NCBI GenBank assembly: GCA_027063075.1
Contig: JAMOSM010000164.1
Location: 1-25,086, forward strand
Length of the DNA stretch: 25,086 nucleotides
Reading direction: 5' to 3'
Source of the DNA: Nautiliaceae bacterium
GTDB lineage: Bacteria; Campylobacterota; Campylobacteria; Campylobacterales; Nautiliaceae
Part shown: piece by piece, positions 16,899 through 24,044 of the stretch
Position numbering within the stretch: the first letter of the stretch is position 1
How the letters are laid out: the number at the start of each line of letters is the position of its first letter
The notes under the pieces: model-generated
Told to the model about the DNA's origin: nothing
Databases searched by the model: none
What the model saw: only the letters and a program-made list of their open reading frames with translations
Made by a program: the position numbers and the translations under genes

Positions 16899-17856
16899 TT
16901 TTGCTCTTAAGGCAGCTCTTGATGAGGCTTGGAAATATCAGTTTTTAACATATCCAAATCCGGCGGTTGGAGCAGCGGTTATTGTAAAAAACCATCTTTT
17001 TGTCTCAGCCCACAAAAAAGCCGGAGGACCTCATGCTGAGGTAAATGTTCTGTGGGAATCCTACAAAGCTTTTCATAAAACTCCCGATTTAAAAACTTCT
17101 CACGAAATTCACGAATATTTAATTAAAAACCATAATGGATTTTTTAATGAAGCAAATGTTTTTGTGACGCTTGAGCCTTGCTCTCATATAGGAAAAACTC
17201 CAAGCTGTGCTAATCTTTTAAGTGTTTTAAAGCCAAAAAGGGTAAGTATTGGCTGGCTTGACCCTATTACTGAACACAGTGGGGGAGTTGAAATACTTAA
17301 AAATGCTGGAATTGAGGTAAATGTTCTCAATGATAAAAGATGTTATGATTTAATCGAGCCTTTTATAAAATGGCAAAAAAAATTTGTTTTTTTTAAACTT
17401 GCCCAAGGTTTTAACGGTGTTATTACAGGGGGATATATAAGTAGTGAAAGTTCGTTAAACTGGGTACATCACGTAAGAGATAAAATAGATTTGCTGGTAA
17501 TTGGCGGAAATAGTGTAAGAATTGACAGACCAACCCTTGATGCAAGAAGAATAAAAGGAAAAGCTCCAGATATTTTGATTTACAGCAAGCAAAAAGAATT
17601 TGATAAAACGATACCTCTTTTTAATGTGCTAAACAGGAAAGTGTTTATTGAAGATAGCCTTGATAAGTTAAAAAATTATAAATTTATAATGATTGAGGGC
17701 GGAGAGAGACTTTATAATGAATTAAAAGAGTTTGTTGATTGGAAAGTTTTTATCGTAACTCCTAAACTTTTTGATAGAATAAATTATAAAAGCGAGGATA
17801 GTTTTAAAATTTTGCATATAAATAGAAATGATGATTTGATTGTATTTGGGAGATGA
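16891..17856 (+). CDS. ribD: Bifunctional riboflavin biosynthesis deaminase/reductase RibD
   Basis: A 321-residue RibD, which deaminates the pyrimidine intermediate of riboflavin synthesis and then reduces its ribose side chain. The deaminase half has zinc ligands H48 (PHAEVN), C97 and C106 (EPCSHIGKTPSC), with E50 as the proton shuttle. The reductase half begins about residue 165 (KLAQGFNGVITG, WVHHVRDKIDLLVIGGNSVRIDRPTL). The gap between H48 and C97 is about 49 residues, roughly twice the usual, so the deaminase carries an insert (SYKAFHKTPDLKTSHEIHEY onward) that I believe is shared by campylobacters. ATG 16891 is chosen; TTG 16888 is also in frame. It overlaps rimP. Confidence 0.92.
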   Translation: MNSFALKAALDEAWKYQFLTYPNPAVGAAVIVKNHLFVSAHKKAGGPHAEVNVLWESYKAFHKTPDLKTSHEIHEYLIKNHNGFFNEANVFVTLEPCSHIGKTPSCANLLSVLKPKRVSIGWLDPITEHSGGVEILKNAGIEVNVLNDKRCYDLIEPFIKWQKKFVFFKLAQGFNGVITGGYISSESSLNWVHHVRDKIDLLVIGGNSVRIDRPTLDARRIKGKAPDILIYSKQKEFDKTIPLFNVLNRKVFIEDSLDKLKNYKFIMIEGGERLYNELKEFVDWKVFIVTPKLFDRINYKSEDSFKILHINRNDDLIVFGR

Positions 17857-17857
17857 G

Positions 17858-18607
17858 ATGGACGTTAAAATATACGACAAACTCGCAAAAAAATACGACC
17901 TTGCCACAAAAATAGTGAGTTTTGGGATTGAAGAGCTTTGGAGGTGGATGTTTAAAAGGGAAATAAAAAAATATATAAAAAACGGAGTGCTTTTAGATGT
18001 TGCAAGTGCTACAGGTGAGATGGCAAGGGTAATGGATTTTGATAAGATGTATTTAGTTGAGCCAAGCAGTGAAATGGTAAAAGTTATAGTTGAAAAATTT
18101 GAAAAAAAAGGGTTTGTAAAGGAAAATTTTGAGGTTGTTTTTGAAGAAATACCTCATATAAAAATGAAAAAAGGAAAAAAAGAAATTATTATTATTCAAG
18201 ATACGGCAGAAAACTTAAAACTTCCTGAAAAAGTGGATTTAATAACCGCATTTATGGCTCTTAGAAATTTTGATGATTTAGAAAAAGGAATAAAAAACCT
18301 TGATTTTTATCTTAAAGAGGGTGGATATTTTGCAGTGGTTGAAATGGTAAAAAACGATTCTTTTTTAGCTAAACTTATTTTATGGTATATGGATAAAGTT
18401 GTTCCTTTAATTGCGGGTATTTTAGTAGGAATGAAAAAGGAATATAAATTGCTTAGCAAAAGTATAACAGCTTTGAGTGAAGAAGATATTTTAAAAAAAT
18501 TTGATGGATATGAGGTAATCACTAAAAAAAAGCTGATTTTTCCAATTGCCACAATGATAATAATGAGAAAAAATGGAAAAAATTTTAAAATTAACGGTAA
18601 AAGATAA
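17858..18607 (+). CDS. UbiE/MenG-type SAM-dependent methyltransferase
   Basis: A 249-residue class I methyltransferase. YDKLAKKYDLATKIVSFGIEELWRW aligns with the UbiE/MenG opening (YDxxAxxYDxxNxxxSxGxxxxWR). The SAM motif I is LLDVASATGEMARV, a variant of LDxAxGTGD. ITAFMALRNFDDLEKGIKNLDFYLKEGGYFAVVEM matches the AFGLRNxxDxxxALxExxRVLKPGG block. The later LWYMDKVVPLIAGILVG...YKLLSKSI matches YxxVLPxxGxxxxxxxxxYxYLxxSI. It probably methylates demethylmenaquinone, consistent with MqnD in the same window. ATG 17858 has GGGAG five bases upstream; the six-residue longer TTG reading overlaps ribD. The changed motif I leaves some doubt about exact substrate. Confidence 0.8.
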   Translation: MDVKIYDKLAKKYDLATKIVSFGIEELWRWMFKREIKKYIKNGVLLDVASATGEMARVMDFDKMYLVEPSSEMVKVIVEKFEKKGFVKENFEVVFEEIPHIKMKKGKKEIIIIQDTAENLKLPEKVDLITAFMALRNFDDLEKGIKNLDFYLKEGGYFAVVEMVKNDSFLAKLILWYMDKVVPLIAGILVGMKKEYKLLSKSITALSEEDILKKFDGYEVITKKKLIFPIATMIIMRKNGKNFKINGKR

Positions 18608-19376
18608 ACTGATTTTTGAAATTGATTCTGAGTATAATTTAAAAAAACTTATTAAATTTATAAGGCTTTATTTTAATAAACTTGAAATAAAAGACAACTC
18701 TTATTTAATTTATTATGATAGAGAAAATATTGCAAACTATAAAATTCTTTTGAACTCTCTTGCTAATTTTTATAAGAAAAATAAAGATGAAATAAGTTAT
18801 AAAAAAATTCTTCTTAATGCTAACAAAGATATTTTAATCAAAATAAAAAAACATGAATTAAGCTTTGATAAAAAAGCTGTTTATATAACTTTTAAAAAAT
18901 TATCTTCAAAAGAGTTTGAAATAAGTTTTGCAAACCCTAAAAAGCACGTATATGATTATATTAAGGGGCTTTTTTTATTTGATATTTTAGATTTTAATGA
19001 AAACAGAATAGTTGTTTCTTATAACGAGGATACAAGAAAAATTGCAAGTGTTTTGCTTAATAAAAAATCAATTATGGGGTATAATGTTATTTATAATGCT
19101 AATGAAGAGGATTTTAGTTTTTCTAAATCTTTTTCGGTTGAAGGAAATTTAAAAGAATACCTTGCTAAAATAAGAAATGCCCTTGAGCTTTTTGGAGTAA
19201 GCACTATTTATGAGTGGGATAAAATTAAAAAAGAGTATAGGCGTCTTGCAAAAAAGTATCATCCTGACCTTCACAGAAACAAACCTGAGCTTATTCAGAG
19301 AATTTATGAAAAAAAATTTAAAAGAGTAAAAGAGTCTTACGAGCTTTTAGAGGAATATTACAAATATAAGGCATAA
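18573..19376 (+). CDS. Protein with C-terminal J domain
   Basis: A 267-residue protein whose last 65 residues form a J domain: TIYEWDKIKKEYRRLAKKYHPDLHRN with the HPD tripeptide at residues 230-232, then a helix (KKFKRVKESYELLEEYY). J domains stimulate the ATPase of DnaK. The first 200 residues are lysine-rich, contain no Gly/Phe or zinc-finger region and match nothing I recognise, so this is a class III (specialised) J protein with a private client or site. It lacks a membrane segment. The start ATG 18573 overlaps menG by 35 bases, with only a weak Shine-Dalgarno. The stop is two bases before the csd1-like gene, which suggests co-expression with the cell-shape pair. Confidence 0.8.
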   Translation: MEKILKLTVKDKLIFEIDSEYNLKKLIKFIRLYFNKLEIKDNSYLIYYDRENIANYKILLNSLANFYKKNKDEISYKKILLNANKDILIKIKKHELSFDKKAVYITFKKLSSKEFEISFANPKKHVYDYIKGLFLFDILDFNENRIVVSYNEDTRKIASVLLNKKSIMGYNVIYNANEEDFSFSKSFSVEGNLKEYLAKIRNALELFGVSTIYEWDKIKKEYRRLAKKYHPDLHRNKPELIQRIYEKKFKRVKESYELLEEYYKYKA

Positions 19377-19378
19377 AA

Positions 19379-20275
19379 ATGAAAAACAGATATTTTATTA
19401 CAATTACAACAGTTAAAGGCACAAAACACTTTACATTTCATCAGGTTGTTAAATATGGTATTTTTATTTTTTTTGTTTTTATTTTTTTGGTTATAGGGTC
19501 TGGGTTTTTTTATATTAAATTTTTAGAACATCAGGTTAAAAAAATTAATAATCAAAAAGAAAAACTTTCTGAAGAGCTATATAAAAGTAATTTACAATTG
19601 ACTCATCTTAATGTTAAAATTAATAAATTAAATGATGTTTTGTTAAAAAAACAGGTTGAGCTTGGAAAACTTTCTTCTAAAATAAATGATTTAGAGACTA
19701 AAATGGGCTTAAAGGGAGTAGAATTTTTTTCAAATATTGATGTTAAGTCGTTAAATACAGATGAGATTAATAAACTTTTAAGTGTTTTTCCAAGCGGCAA
19801 GCCTGTTAGTAAGATTATTATATCAAGCAAATTCGGATGGAGAATTCATCCTATTTTACACAAAAAAGAGTTTCATCCGGGAGTTGATATTAAGGGAAAA
19901 GGGGTAGTGCCTGTTAGGGCTACTGCAAACGGAGTTGTTTTAGGAGCTGGACTAAACCCTTATGGTTATGGATATGTTGTGAAAGTTTCAAATGGATATG
20001 GATTTACAACCCTGTATGCCCATCTTAGACCTAGTTTGAAAGTAAAAACAGGAGATTTTGTCAGAAAAGGACAGATTATAGGGTATATGGGAAATACCGG
20101 TCTTAGTACAGGACAGCATTTACATTATGAAATTAGATATAATGATAAACCTTTAAATCCAATAAATTTTATTTATTGGAATGGGAGTAATTTTTTTAAA
20201 ATGTTTAAAAAAGAAAAGGGAGTTCCATGGGAGTCTTTAATAAAAGCGAACATATTACTAATGAAACAACAGTAA
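19379..20275 (+). CDS. M23 (LytM) peptidase, Csd1/Csd2-like cell-shape protein
   Basis: A 298-residue membrane-anchored endopeptidase. A short cytoplasmic start is followed by one membrane segment (about residues 27-50, IFIFFVFIFLVIGSGFFYI). A coiled coil (about 55-115) leads to a LytM domain with zinc and catalytic residues H166 and D170 (HPGVD), H215 (YAHLRP), and H247 and H249 (HLH). Directly followed by ccmA, it fits the Helicobacter pylori Csd1 or Csd2 proteins, which trim peptide cross-links together with bactofilin to set cell curvature. All metal ligands are present, as in Csd1. The C-terminal tail after NPINFIYW overlaps the ccmA start by 49 bases. Confidence 0.85.
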   Translation: MKNRYFITITTVKGTKHFTFHQVVKYGIFIFFVFIFLVIGSGFFYIKFLEHQVKKINNQKEKLSEELYKSNLQLTHLNVKINKLNDVLLKKQVELGKLSSKINDLETKMGLKGVEFFSNIDVKSLNTDEINKLLSVFPSGKPVSKIIISSKFGWRIHPILHKKEFHPGVDIKGKGVVPVRATANGVVLGAGLNPYGYGYVVKVSNGYGFTTLYAHLRPSLKVKTGDFVRKGQIIGYMGNTGLSTGQHLHYEIRYNDKPLNPINFIYWNGSNFFKMFKKEKGVPWESLIKANILLMKQQ

Positions 20276-20589
20276 TCTCTTCAAACGCCTTTTTTAAAGG
20301 AGATTTAGAAATTAGTTCAAATATCCATATAGACGGAGAAATTGAGGGAAATATAAATTCAAAAAGTGCTATTTCTGTTGGTAAAAACGGCAAGGTAAAA
20401 GGTGATATAAAAGGTGATAAGGTTGTAATAAGTGGTGATGTTGAAGGCAAAATAGAGTGTAATGAGTTAGAGATTTTAAAAGGGGGCAGTGTAAAAGGGG
20501 AAGTGTTGGTTAAAAATTTAATTATTCAAAAGGGTGGAAATTTTGAGGGGAATTGTAAGAAAAAGGACTCTGCTACATCCACTCAATAA
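20227..20589 (+). CDS. ccmA: Bactofilin CcmA
   Basis: A 120-residue bactofilin that polymerises into filaments and organises peptidoglycan-modifying enzymes. The core is a right-handed beta-helix built from short hydrophobic/Gly repeats: TTVISSNAFFKGDLEISSNI, then HIDGEIEGNINSKSAISVGKNG and KVKGDIKGDKVVISGDVEGKIECNELEI. ATG 20227 has AAGGGAG ending four bases upstream and starts inside the csd1-like gene. The N-terminal MGVFNKS resembles the MAIFDNN opening I recall for H. pylori CcmA, supporting this start. The 3' end overlaps radA, on the other strand, by 17 bases. Confidence 0.92.
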   Translation: MGVFNKSEHITNETTVISSNAFFKGDLEISSNIHIDGEIEGNINSKSAISVGKNGKVKGDIKGDKVVISGDVEGKIECNELEILKGGSVKGEVLVKNLIIQKGGNFEGNCKKKDSATSTQ

Positions 20590-21868
20590 GTTTTTCAACC
20601 TCTTTTACTTCATAACATTTTAACGGTTCATTAAGAGGTTTAGCAGGTACTATTGCTCTTTTAAATCCAAGGTTTGCGGCTTCTTTTAACCTTTGTTCAA
20701 TTCCCGGTATTTCCCTTATATCTCCAACAAGACTAACTTCTCCTATAAATACGCTCTCTTTGCTAATAGGTCTATTTCTAAAAGAGCTTACAATTGCCGC
20801 AATTATTGCTAAATCAGCGGCGGTTTCGTTTATTTTAATTCCGCCGGTGACATTTACAAATACATCATATTGGTTAAAAGGCAGGTTTAGTTTTTTTTCA
20901 AGTAAGGCTAAAATCATATTAAGACGGCTTAAATCAAATCCTGTTGAGCTTCTTTTTGGAATGGAATAACTCTCACTAACAAGTGCCTGAACTTCAAGCA
21001 CAATTGGTCTTGTTCCTTCAAGAATTACCGTTATGGCACTTCCCGGAAGAGCTTTTTTGCTAAAAAAGTTTTTATTTTTTGCACTAACTAGTCCTTCTTT
21101 TGTCATCTCAAATATTCCAATTTCGCTCGTTGAGCCAAAGCGGTTTTTAAAAGCTCTTAATATTCTAAGCTCACGGCTTGCATCTCCTTCAAAGTATAAA
21201 ACGGTATCTACCATATGTTCAAGCACTCTTGGGCCTGCTATTGAGCCTTCTTTTGTAATATGTCCTATTATAAAAATAGGTGTTTTGCTCTCTTTTGCAG
21301 TCCTCATAAGCTCAAATGTTGCTTCTCTTACCTGAGATACGCTTCCCGGGGCTGAGGAAATGTTTTGTGAATAGATTGTCTGTATTGAATCAATTATTAC
21401 AAGGTCATAATTTTTGACTTCTTTAGTAATGTTTTCTACCACAATTTCTGGCATAATAAAAAGATTTTTGTTTTTAATTCCAAGTCTTTCGGCTCTTAGT
21501 TTTATCTGTCCCGGACTCTCTTCTCCTGCTACATATAAAACTTTTTTATCAATGGTCCCGGCAAGCTTTAGCATTAAAGTTGATTTTCCAACTCCAGGAC
21601 TTCCTCCGATAAGCACTAAAGACCCTGGGACTATTCCACCTCCAAGTACCAAATCAAGCTCGCTGTCAGCTGAAGAAAATCTTTTAATTTCTTCTTTTTC
21701 AATTTCATCAAACCTTAAAATTTTAGAGATTTGAGAAGTAGTTTTGTTTTTTTCTTCACTTATTTCTATAAAACTCTCCCATGCGTTACAGGCGGGACAT
21801 TTACCCATCCATTTAGCACTTTTATATCCGCATTCGATACATTCATAAACTGTTTTTTTCTTAGCCAT
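20573..21868 (-). CDS. radA: DNA repair protein RadA
   Basis: A 431-residue RadA (Sms), a RecA-like hexameric motor that drives branch migration during recombinational repair. The N-terminal zinc finger has C10, C13, C24 and C27 (YECIECGYKS...GKCPACNAW). Walker A is GGSPGVGKST (about 88-97). The RadA-specific KNRFG motif is in RAFKNRFGSTSEIGIFEM. The C-terminal third is a Lon-protease-like domain (NVTGGIKINETAADLAI...VFIGEVSLVGDIREI) without peptidase activity. Length is slightly short of E. coli's 460. ATG 21868 overlaps the small membrane gene by eight bases. It ends the minus-strand unit with ftsY and meets ccmA tail to tail. Confidence 0.96.
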   Translation of the reverse strand: MAKKKTVYECIECGYKSAKWMGKCPACNAWESFIEISEEKNKTTSQISKILRFDEIEKEEIKRFSSADSELDLVLGGGIVPGSLVLIGGSPGVGKSTLMLKLAGTIDKKVLYVAGEESPGQIKLRAERLGIKNKNLFIMPEIVVENITKEVKNYDLVIIDSIQTIYSQNISSAPGSVSQVREATFELMRTAKESKTPIFIIGHITKEGSIAGPRVLEHMVDTVLYFEGDASRELRILRAFKNRFGSTSEIGIFEMTKEGLVSAKNKNFFSKKALPGSAITVILEGTRPIVLEVQALVSESYSIPKRSSTGFDLSRLNMILALLEKKLNLPFNQYDVFVNVTGGIKINETAADLAIIAAIVSSFRNRPISKESVFIGEVSLVGDIREIPGIEQRLKEAANLGFKRAIVPAKPLNEPLKCYEVKEVEKLIEWM

Positions 21869-22127
21869 TTACACTCTTTAATACTTTTTGTAAGTGAAGA
21901 TTGTTTTCTATTATTGTGGCAAAAGCTTTTGATATGATAAAAGAGAGATATCTTATTAAAAGAATAGAGATAATAAATAAAGCAACTCCTGTGAGGATAA
22001 TCCATTTTTCCTCTTTTAATTCAATCTCTTCTACATCTTTATATCTTTCGTAAAAAAAGAGAATAAAAATTAATGTATCAAAAAACAAAGCCACCCAGAA
22101 AATTAAATCGGCGTAAAATTTAATCAC
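21861..22127 (-). CDS. Small two-helix membrane protein of unknown function
   Basis: An 88-residue protein with two membrane segments, about residues 6-26 (ADLIFWVALFFDTLIFILFFY) and 42-65 (WIILTGVALFIISILLIRYL). A charged loop (ERYKDVEEIELKEEKW) and a hydrophilic tail complete it. The start is GTG at 22127, with AAGG eight bases upstream, overlapping the ftsY stop by eight bases; its own stop overlaps radA by eight bases. The tight coupling to ftsY suggests a real membrane protein made with the SRP receptor. I recognise no family. A role in membrane targeting is only a guess from position. Confidence 0.7.
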   Translation of the reverse strand: MIKFYADLIFWVALFFDTLIFILFFYERYKDVEEIELKEEKWIILTGVALFIISILLIRYLSFIISKAFATIIENNLHLQKVLKSVNG

Positions 22128-22992
22128 TATAAAGACCTTCTAAAATTCCGTCAATAAATTCCTCTTTGTCAAATTCCACTAAATTTTCAGGTTTTTCTCC
22201 TACTCCTACATAGTAAATAGGAAGTTTAAGTTCATTTACAATGCTAAAAAGAGCACCTCCCTTTGCAGTTCCGTCAAGCTTTGTAACAATAATGCCATCA
22301 ACTCCTATAACATCATTAAATACTTTTGCCTGGTTTATTGCACTTGTCCCCTGTGTTGAGTCAATTACTAAGAGGACTTTGTGAGGGGCGTTTGGATATG
22401 CTTTTTTTGCCACATTTACTATTTTTTTAAGTTCGTTTTGTAAGTTTATTTTGTTATGAAGTCTTCCTGCTGTATCAATTAAGGCTATGTCTATACCTTT
22501 TGCTTTAGCTGAAGCTATTGTATCATATGTAACGGCTGCCGGGTCGTGTCCTTGGCGTGTTTTTACAATTGGGACATCTAAAATTTCTGCCCAGCGGCTA
22601 AGCTGTTCAATAGCTGCAGCCCTAAAAGTATCGGCAGCCCCTAAGATAACGGAATATCCTTCATTTTTAAACTTATAAGCCATTTTGGCAATTGTTGTTG
22701 TTTTTCCTGCACCATTTACTCCGATAATCAAAAACACATAAGGTTTGTCGTTTATTTCTATTTTTTCTTCAGGTACCTCAAAAACTTTTAGAAGTTCTTT
22801 TTTTAGTTTTTCTTTTGTTACTTCTTTTGGAAGTTTATCAAGGATTTTTTCAACTAATTCATAATCAATATCTGCTTCTATTAATGCCTCTTCAAGTAAA
22901 TCTTTTTCTATTTTTTCTTTTTTTTCTGTTCCTACTACGTTTTTTATAGCCTCTTTTGTTTTATCAAGAGCTTTTTTAAAAATTCCAAACAT
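22120..22992 (-). CDS. ftsY: Signal recognition particle receptor FtsY
   Basis: A 290-residue FtsY, the SRP receptor GTPase that docks ribosomes making membrane proteins at the Sec translocon. It has the NG core only: the helical N domain (about 1-80) and the G domain with GVNGAGKTTT (91-100), DTFRAAAIEQL, DTAGRLHN (173-180) and TKLDGTAKGG. The long acidic A domain of E. coli FtsY is absent, as in many short FtsY proteins that bind lipid through an N-terminal amphipathic helix (MFGIFKKALDKTKE). ATG 22992 shares its A with the lipoprotein stop (TAATG). Assignment is certain. Confidence 0.97.
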   Translation of the reverse strand: MFGIFKKALDKTKEAIKNVVGTEKKEKIEKDLLEEALIEADIDYELVEKILDKLPKEVTKEKLKKELLKVFEVPEEKIEINDKPYVFLIIGVNGAGKTTTIAKMAYKFKNEGYSVILGAADTFRAAAIEQLSRWAEILDVPIVKTRQGHDPAAVTYDTIASAKAKGIDIALIDTAGRLHNKINLQNELKKIVNVAKKAYPNAPHKVLLVIDSTQGTSAINQAKVFNDVIGVDGIIVTKLDGTAKGGALFSIVNELKLPIYYVGVGEKPENLVEFDKEEFIDGILEGLYSD

Positions 22993-23405
22993 TAAAATCC
23001 CTCCGCTTTTAAAATTTCATAAGGTATAAAACCTTCATATTTTAAGGTTTTGTTTTTATCAAGTATTATTATTGTTGGATATATATTAATTTTAAAATAG
23101 TTTTTTAAATATATATTGTCTGTTTTATAAAAATTCAAATTTAATTTTTTTAATATGTTTTCTTGCATTTTGCATTTTGTAGAGTTTTTTCTAAACAGAA
23201 TAATAACTCTTTTTTTAGGATAAACAATTGAATTGTCTTTAAACGTTAAGTTTAGGTCTTTTAAAGAGATAACCATAAGGTTATTTTCTTTTTTTTGTGT
23301 TTTTGTTGATATCTGTGTCTGTTGTGTTTTAGTTTCTTGGGGTTTTTGTTTTTTTTCTTCAAAACACCCTATAAAAATTAAAATTATTGGTAAAATATAT
23401 TTCAT
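22992..23405 (-). CDS. Lipoprotein with thioredoxin-like fold
   Basis: A 137-residue protein. I set the start at ATG 23405 because AAAAGGAG lies just upstream. It then opens with a lipoprotein signal, MKYILPIILIFIGC, in which the lipobox IFIGC gives lipid-modified Cys14. A Lys/Gln/Thr-rich linker (15-45) follows, then a domain with VIILFRKNSTKCKMQENILKKLN and FKINIYPTIIILDKN, the layout of a thioredoxin fold with the cis-proline in YPT. The active site has one cysteine (STKC) instead of CxxC, so it is unlikely to be a normal disulphide reductase. It is predicted to face the periplasm. It is the first gene of the ftsY-radA unit. An upstream in-frame start (23432) would put the signal sequence internal. 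Confidence 0.7.
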   Translation of the reverse strand: MKYILPIILIFIGCFEEKKQKPQETKTQQTQISTKTQKKENNLMVISLKDLNLTFKDNSIVYPKKRVIILFRKNSTKCKMQENILKKLNLNFYKTDNIYLKNYFKINIYPTIIILDKNKTLKYEGFIPYEILKAEGF

Positions 23406-23422
23406 TGCTCTCCTTTTATGTA

Positions 23423-23434
23423 ATTTTATCAAAA
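23423..23434 (-). promoter_or_regulatory. Predicted promoter for the lipoprotein-ftsY-radA unit
   Basis: Read on the minus strand it is TTTTGATAAAAT, with -10 TAAAAT (23428 to 23423), followed by ACAT and AAAAGGAGAGC before ATG 23405. The sequence around the -10 (TTTTGATA, A/T, AATTACAT) is nearly the same as at recA. The divergent cyclo-ligase gene begins at 23445, so any promoter for it must overlap this site; a TATGTAAT string at 23417-23424 is possible but weak. Confidence 0.5.
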
Positions 23435-23444
23435 GGCTTGAAAA

Positions 23445-24044
23445 ATGGGAAATAAAAGTGAATTTAGAAAAATTTGTCTCTCTTCTAAAAAAGTTAATAG
23501 ATATCTTTTTTCAAAAAAAATAGGCAGGGAAATTTTAAAAACAGCAAAAAATTATAAAAAGATACTTATTTTTATTCCTCTTGAAAATGAACCGGATATA
23601 AGATGGGTTATAAATGAATTGAGAAAGGAAAAAAAGAGTGTTTTTGTTCCTTTTATGCAAGATTTAAGCTTTAAAATGGTAAAATATGCTTTGCCTTTAA
23701 AGAAAAAAAAATTCTCAATTCTTGAGCCTCTTAACAAAAACGAAACACTTGAAAAAATAGACTTAGCTATAGTTCCTGTAGTGGGGATTGATAGTGATTT
23801 TAAAAGAGTTGGGTTTGGCAAAGGAATGTATGATAGGTTTTTTGCTAAACTCGGATATAAACCTAAGATTGTTTTTGTTCAGTTAATTCCTTGTGTCGCC
23901 TCAAAAAAACTTACAGATGTTTTTGATATAAAAGGGGATGAATTTATAAGTTTTAATGTAAGGAGAAAAAATGATAATAGAAATTATTCTCGCTTCTTCT
24001 TTATCCGCTCTAGGGGTGTTTTTTATAACAAAAAAGATGGATAA
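23445..24044 (+). CDS. 5-formyltetrahydrofolate cyclo-ligase
   Basis: A 199-residue MTHFS family protein, which uses ATP to turn 5-formyl-THF into 5,10-methenyl-THF. Visible are RKICLSSKKVNRYLFSKKI (N-terminal helix), ILIFIPLENEPDIRWVINEL, the VFVPF strand, and the diagnostic PVVGIDSDFKRVGFGKGMYDRFF (usual form GVAFDxxGxRLGxGGGYYDRxL). The family normally ends soon after the strand seen here as GDEFISFNV. The last 25 or so residues (from RRKNDNRNYS) are translated from the out-of-frame start of rny and look like accidental extension. ATG 23445 has AAAAGG eight bases upstream. Family is firm. Confidence 0.88.
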   Translation: MGNKSEFRKICLSSKKVNRYLFSKKIGREILKTAKNYKKILIFIPLENEPDIRWVINELRKEKKSVFVPFMQDLSFKMVKYALPLKKKKFSILEPLNKNETLEKIDLAIVPVVGIDSDFKRVGFGKGMYDRFFAKLGYKPKIVFVQLIPCVASKKLTDVFDIKGDEFISFNVRRKNDNRNYSRFFFIRSRGVFYNKKDG

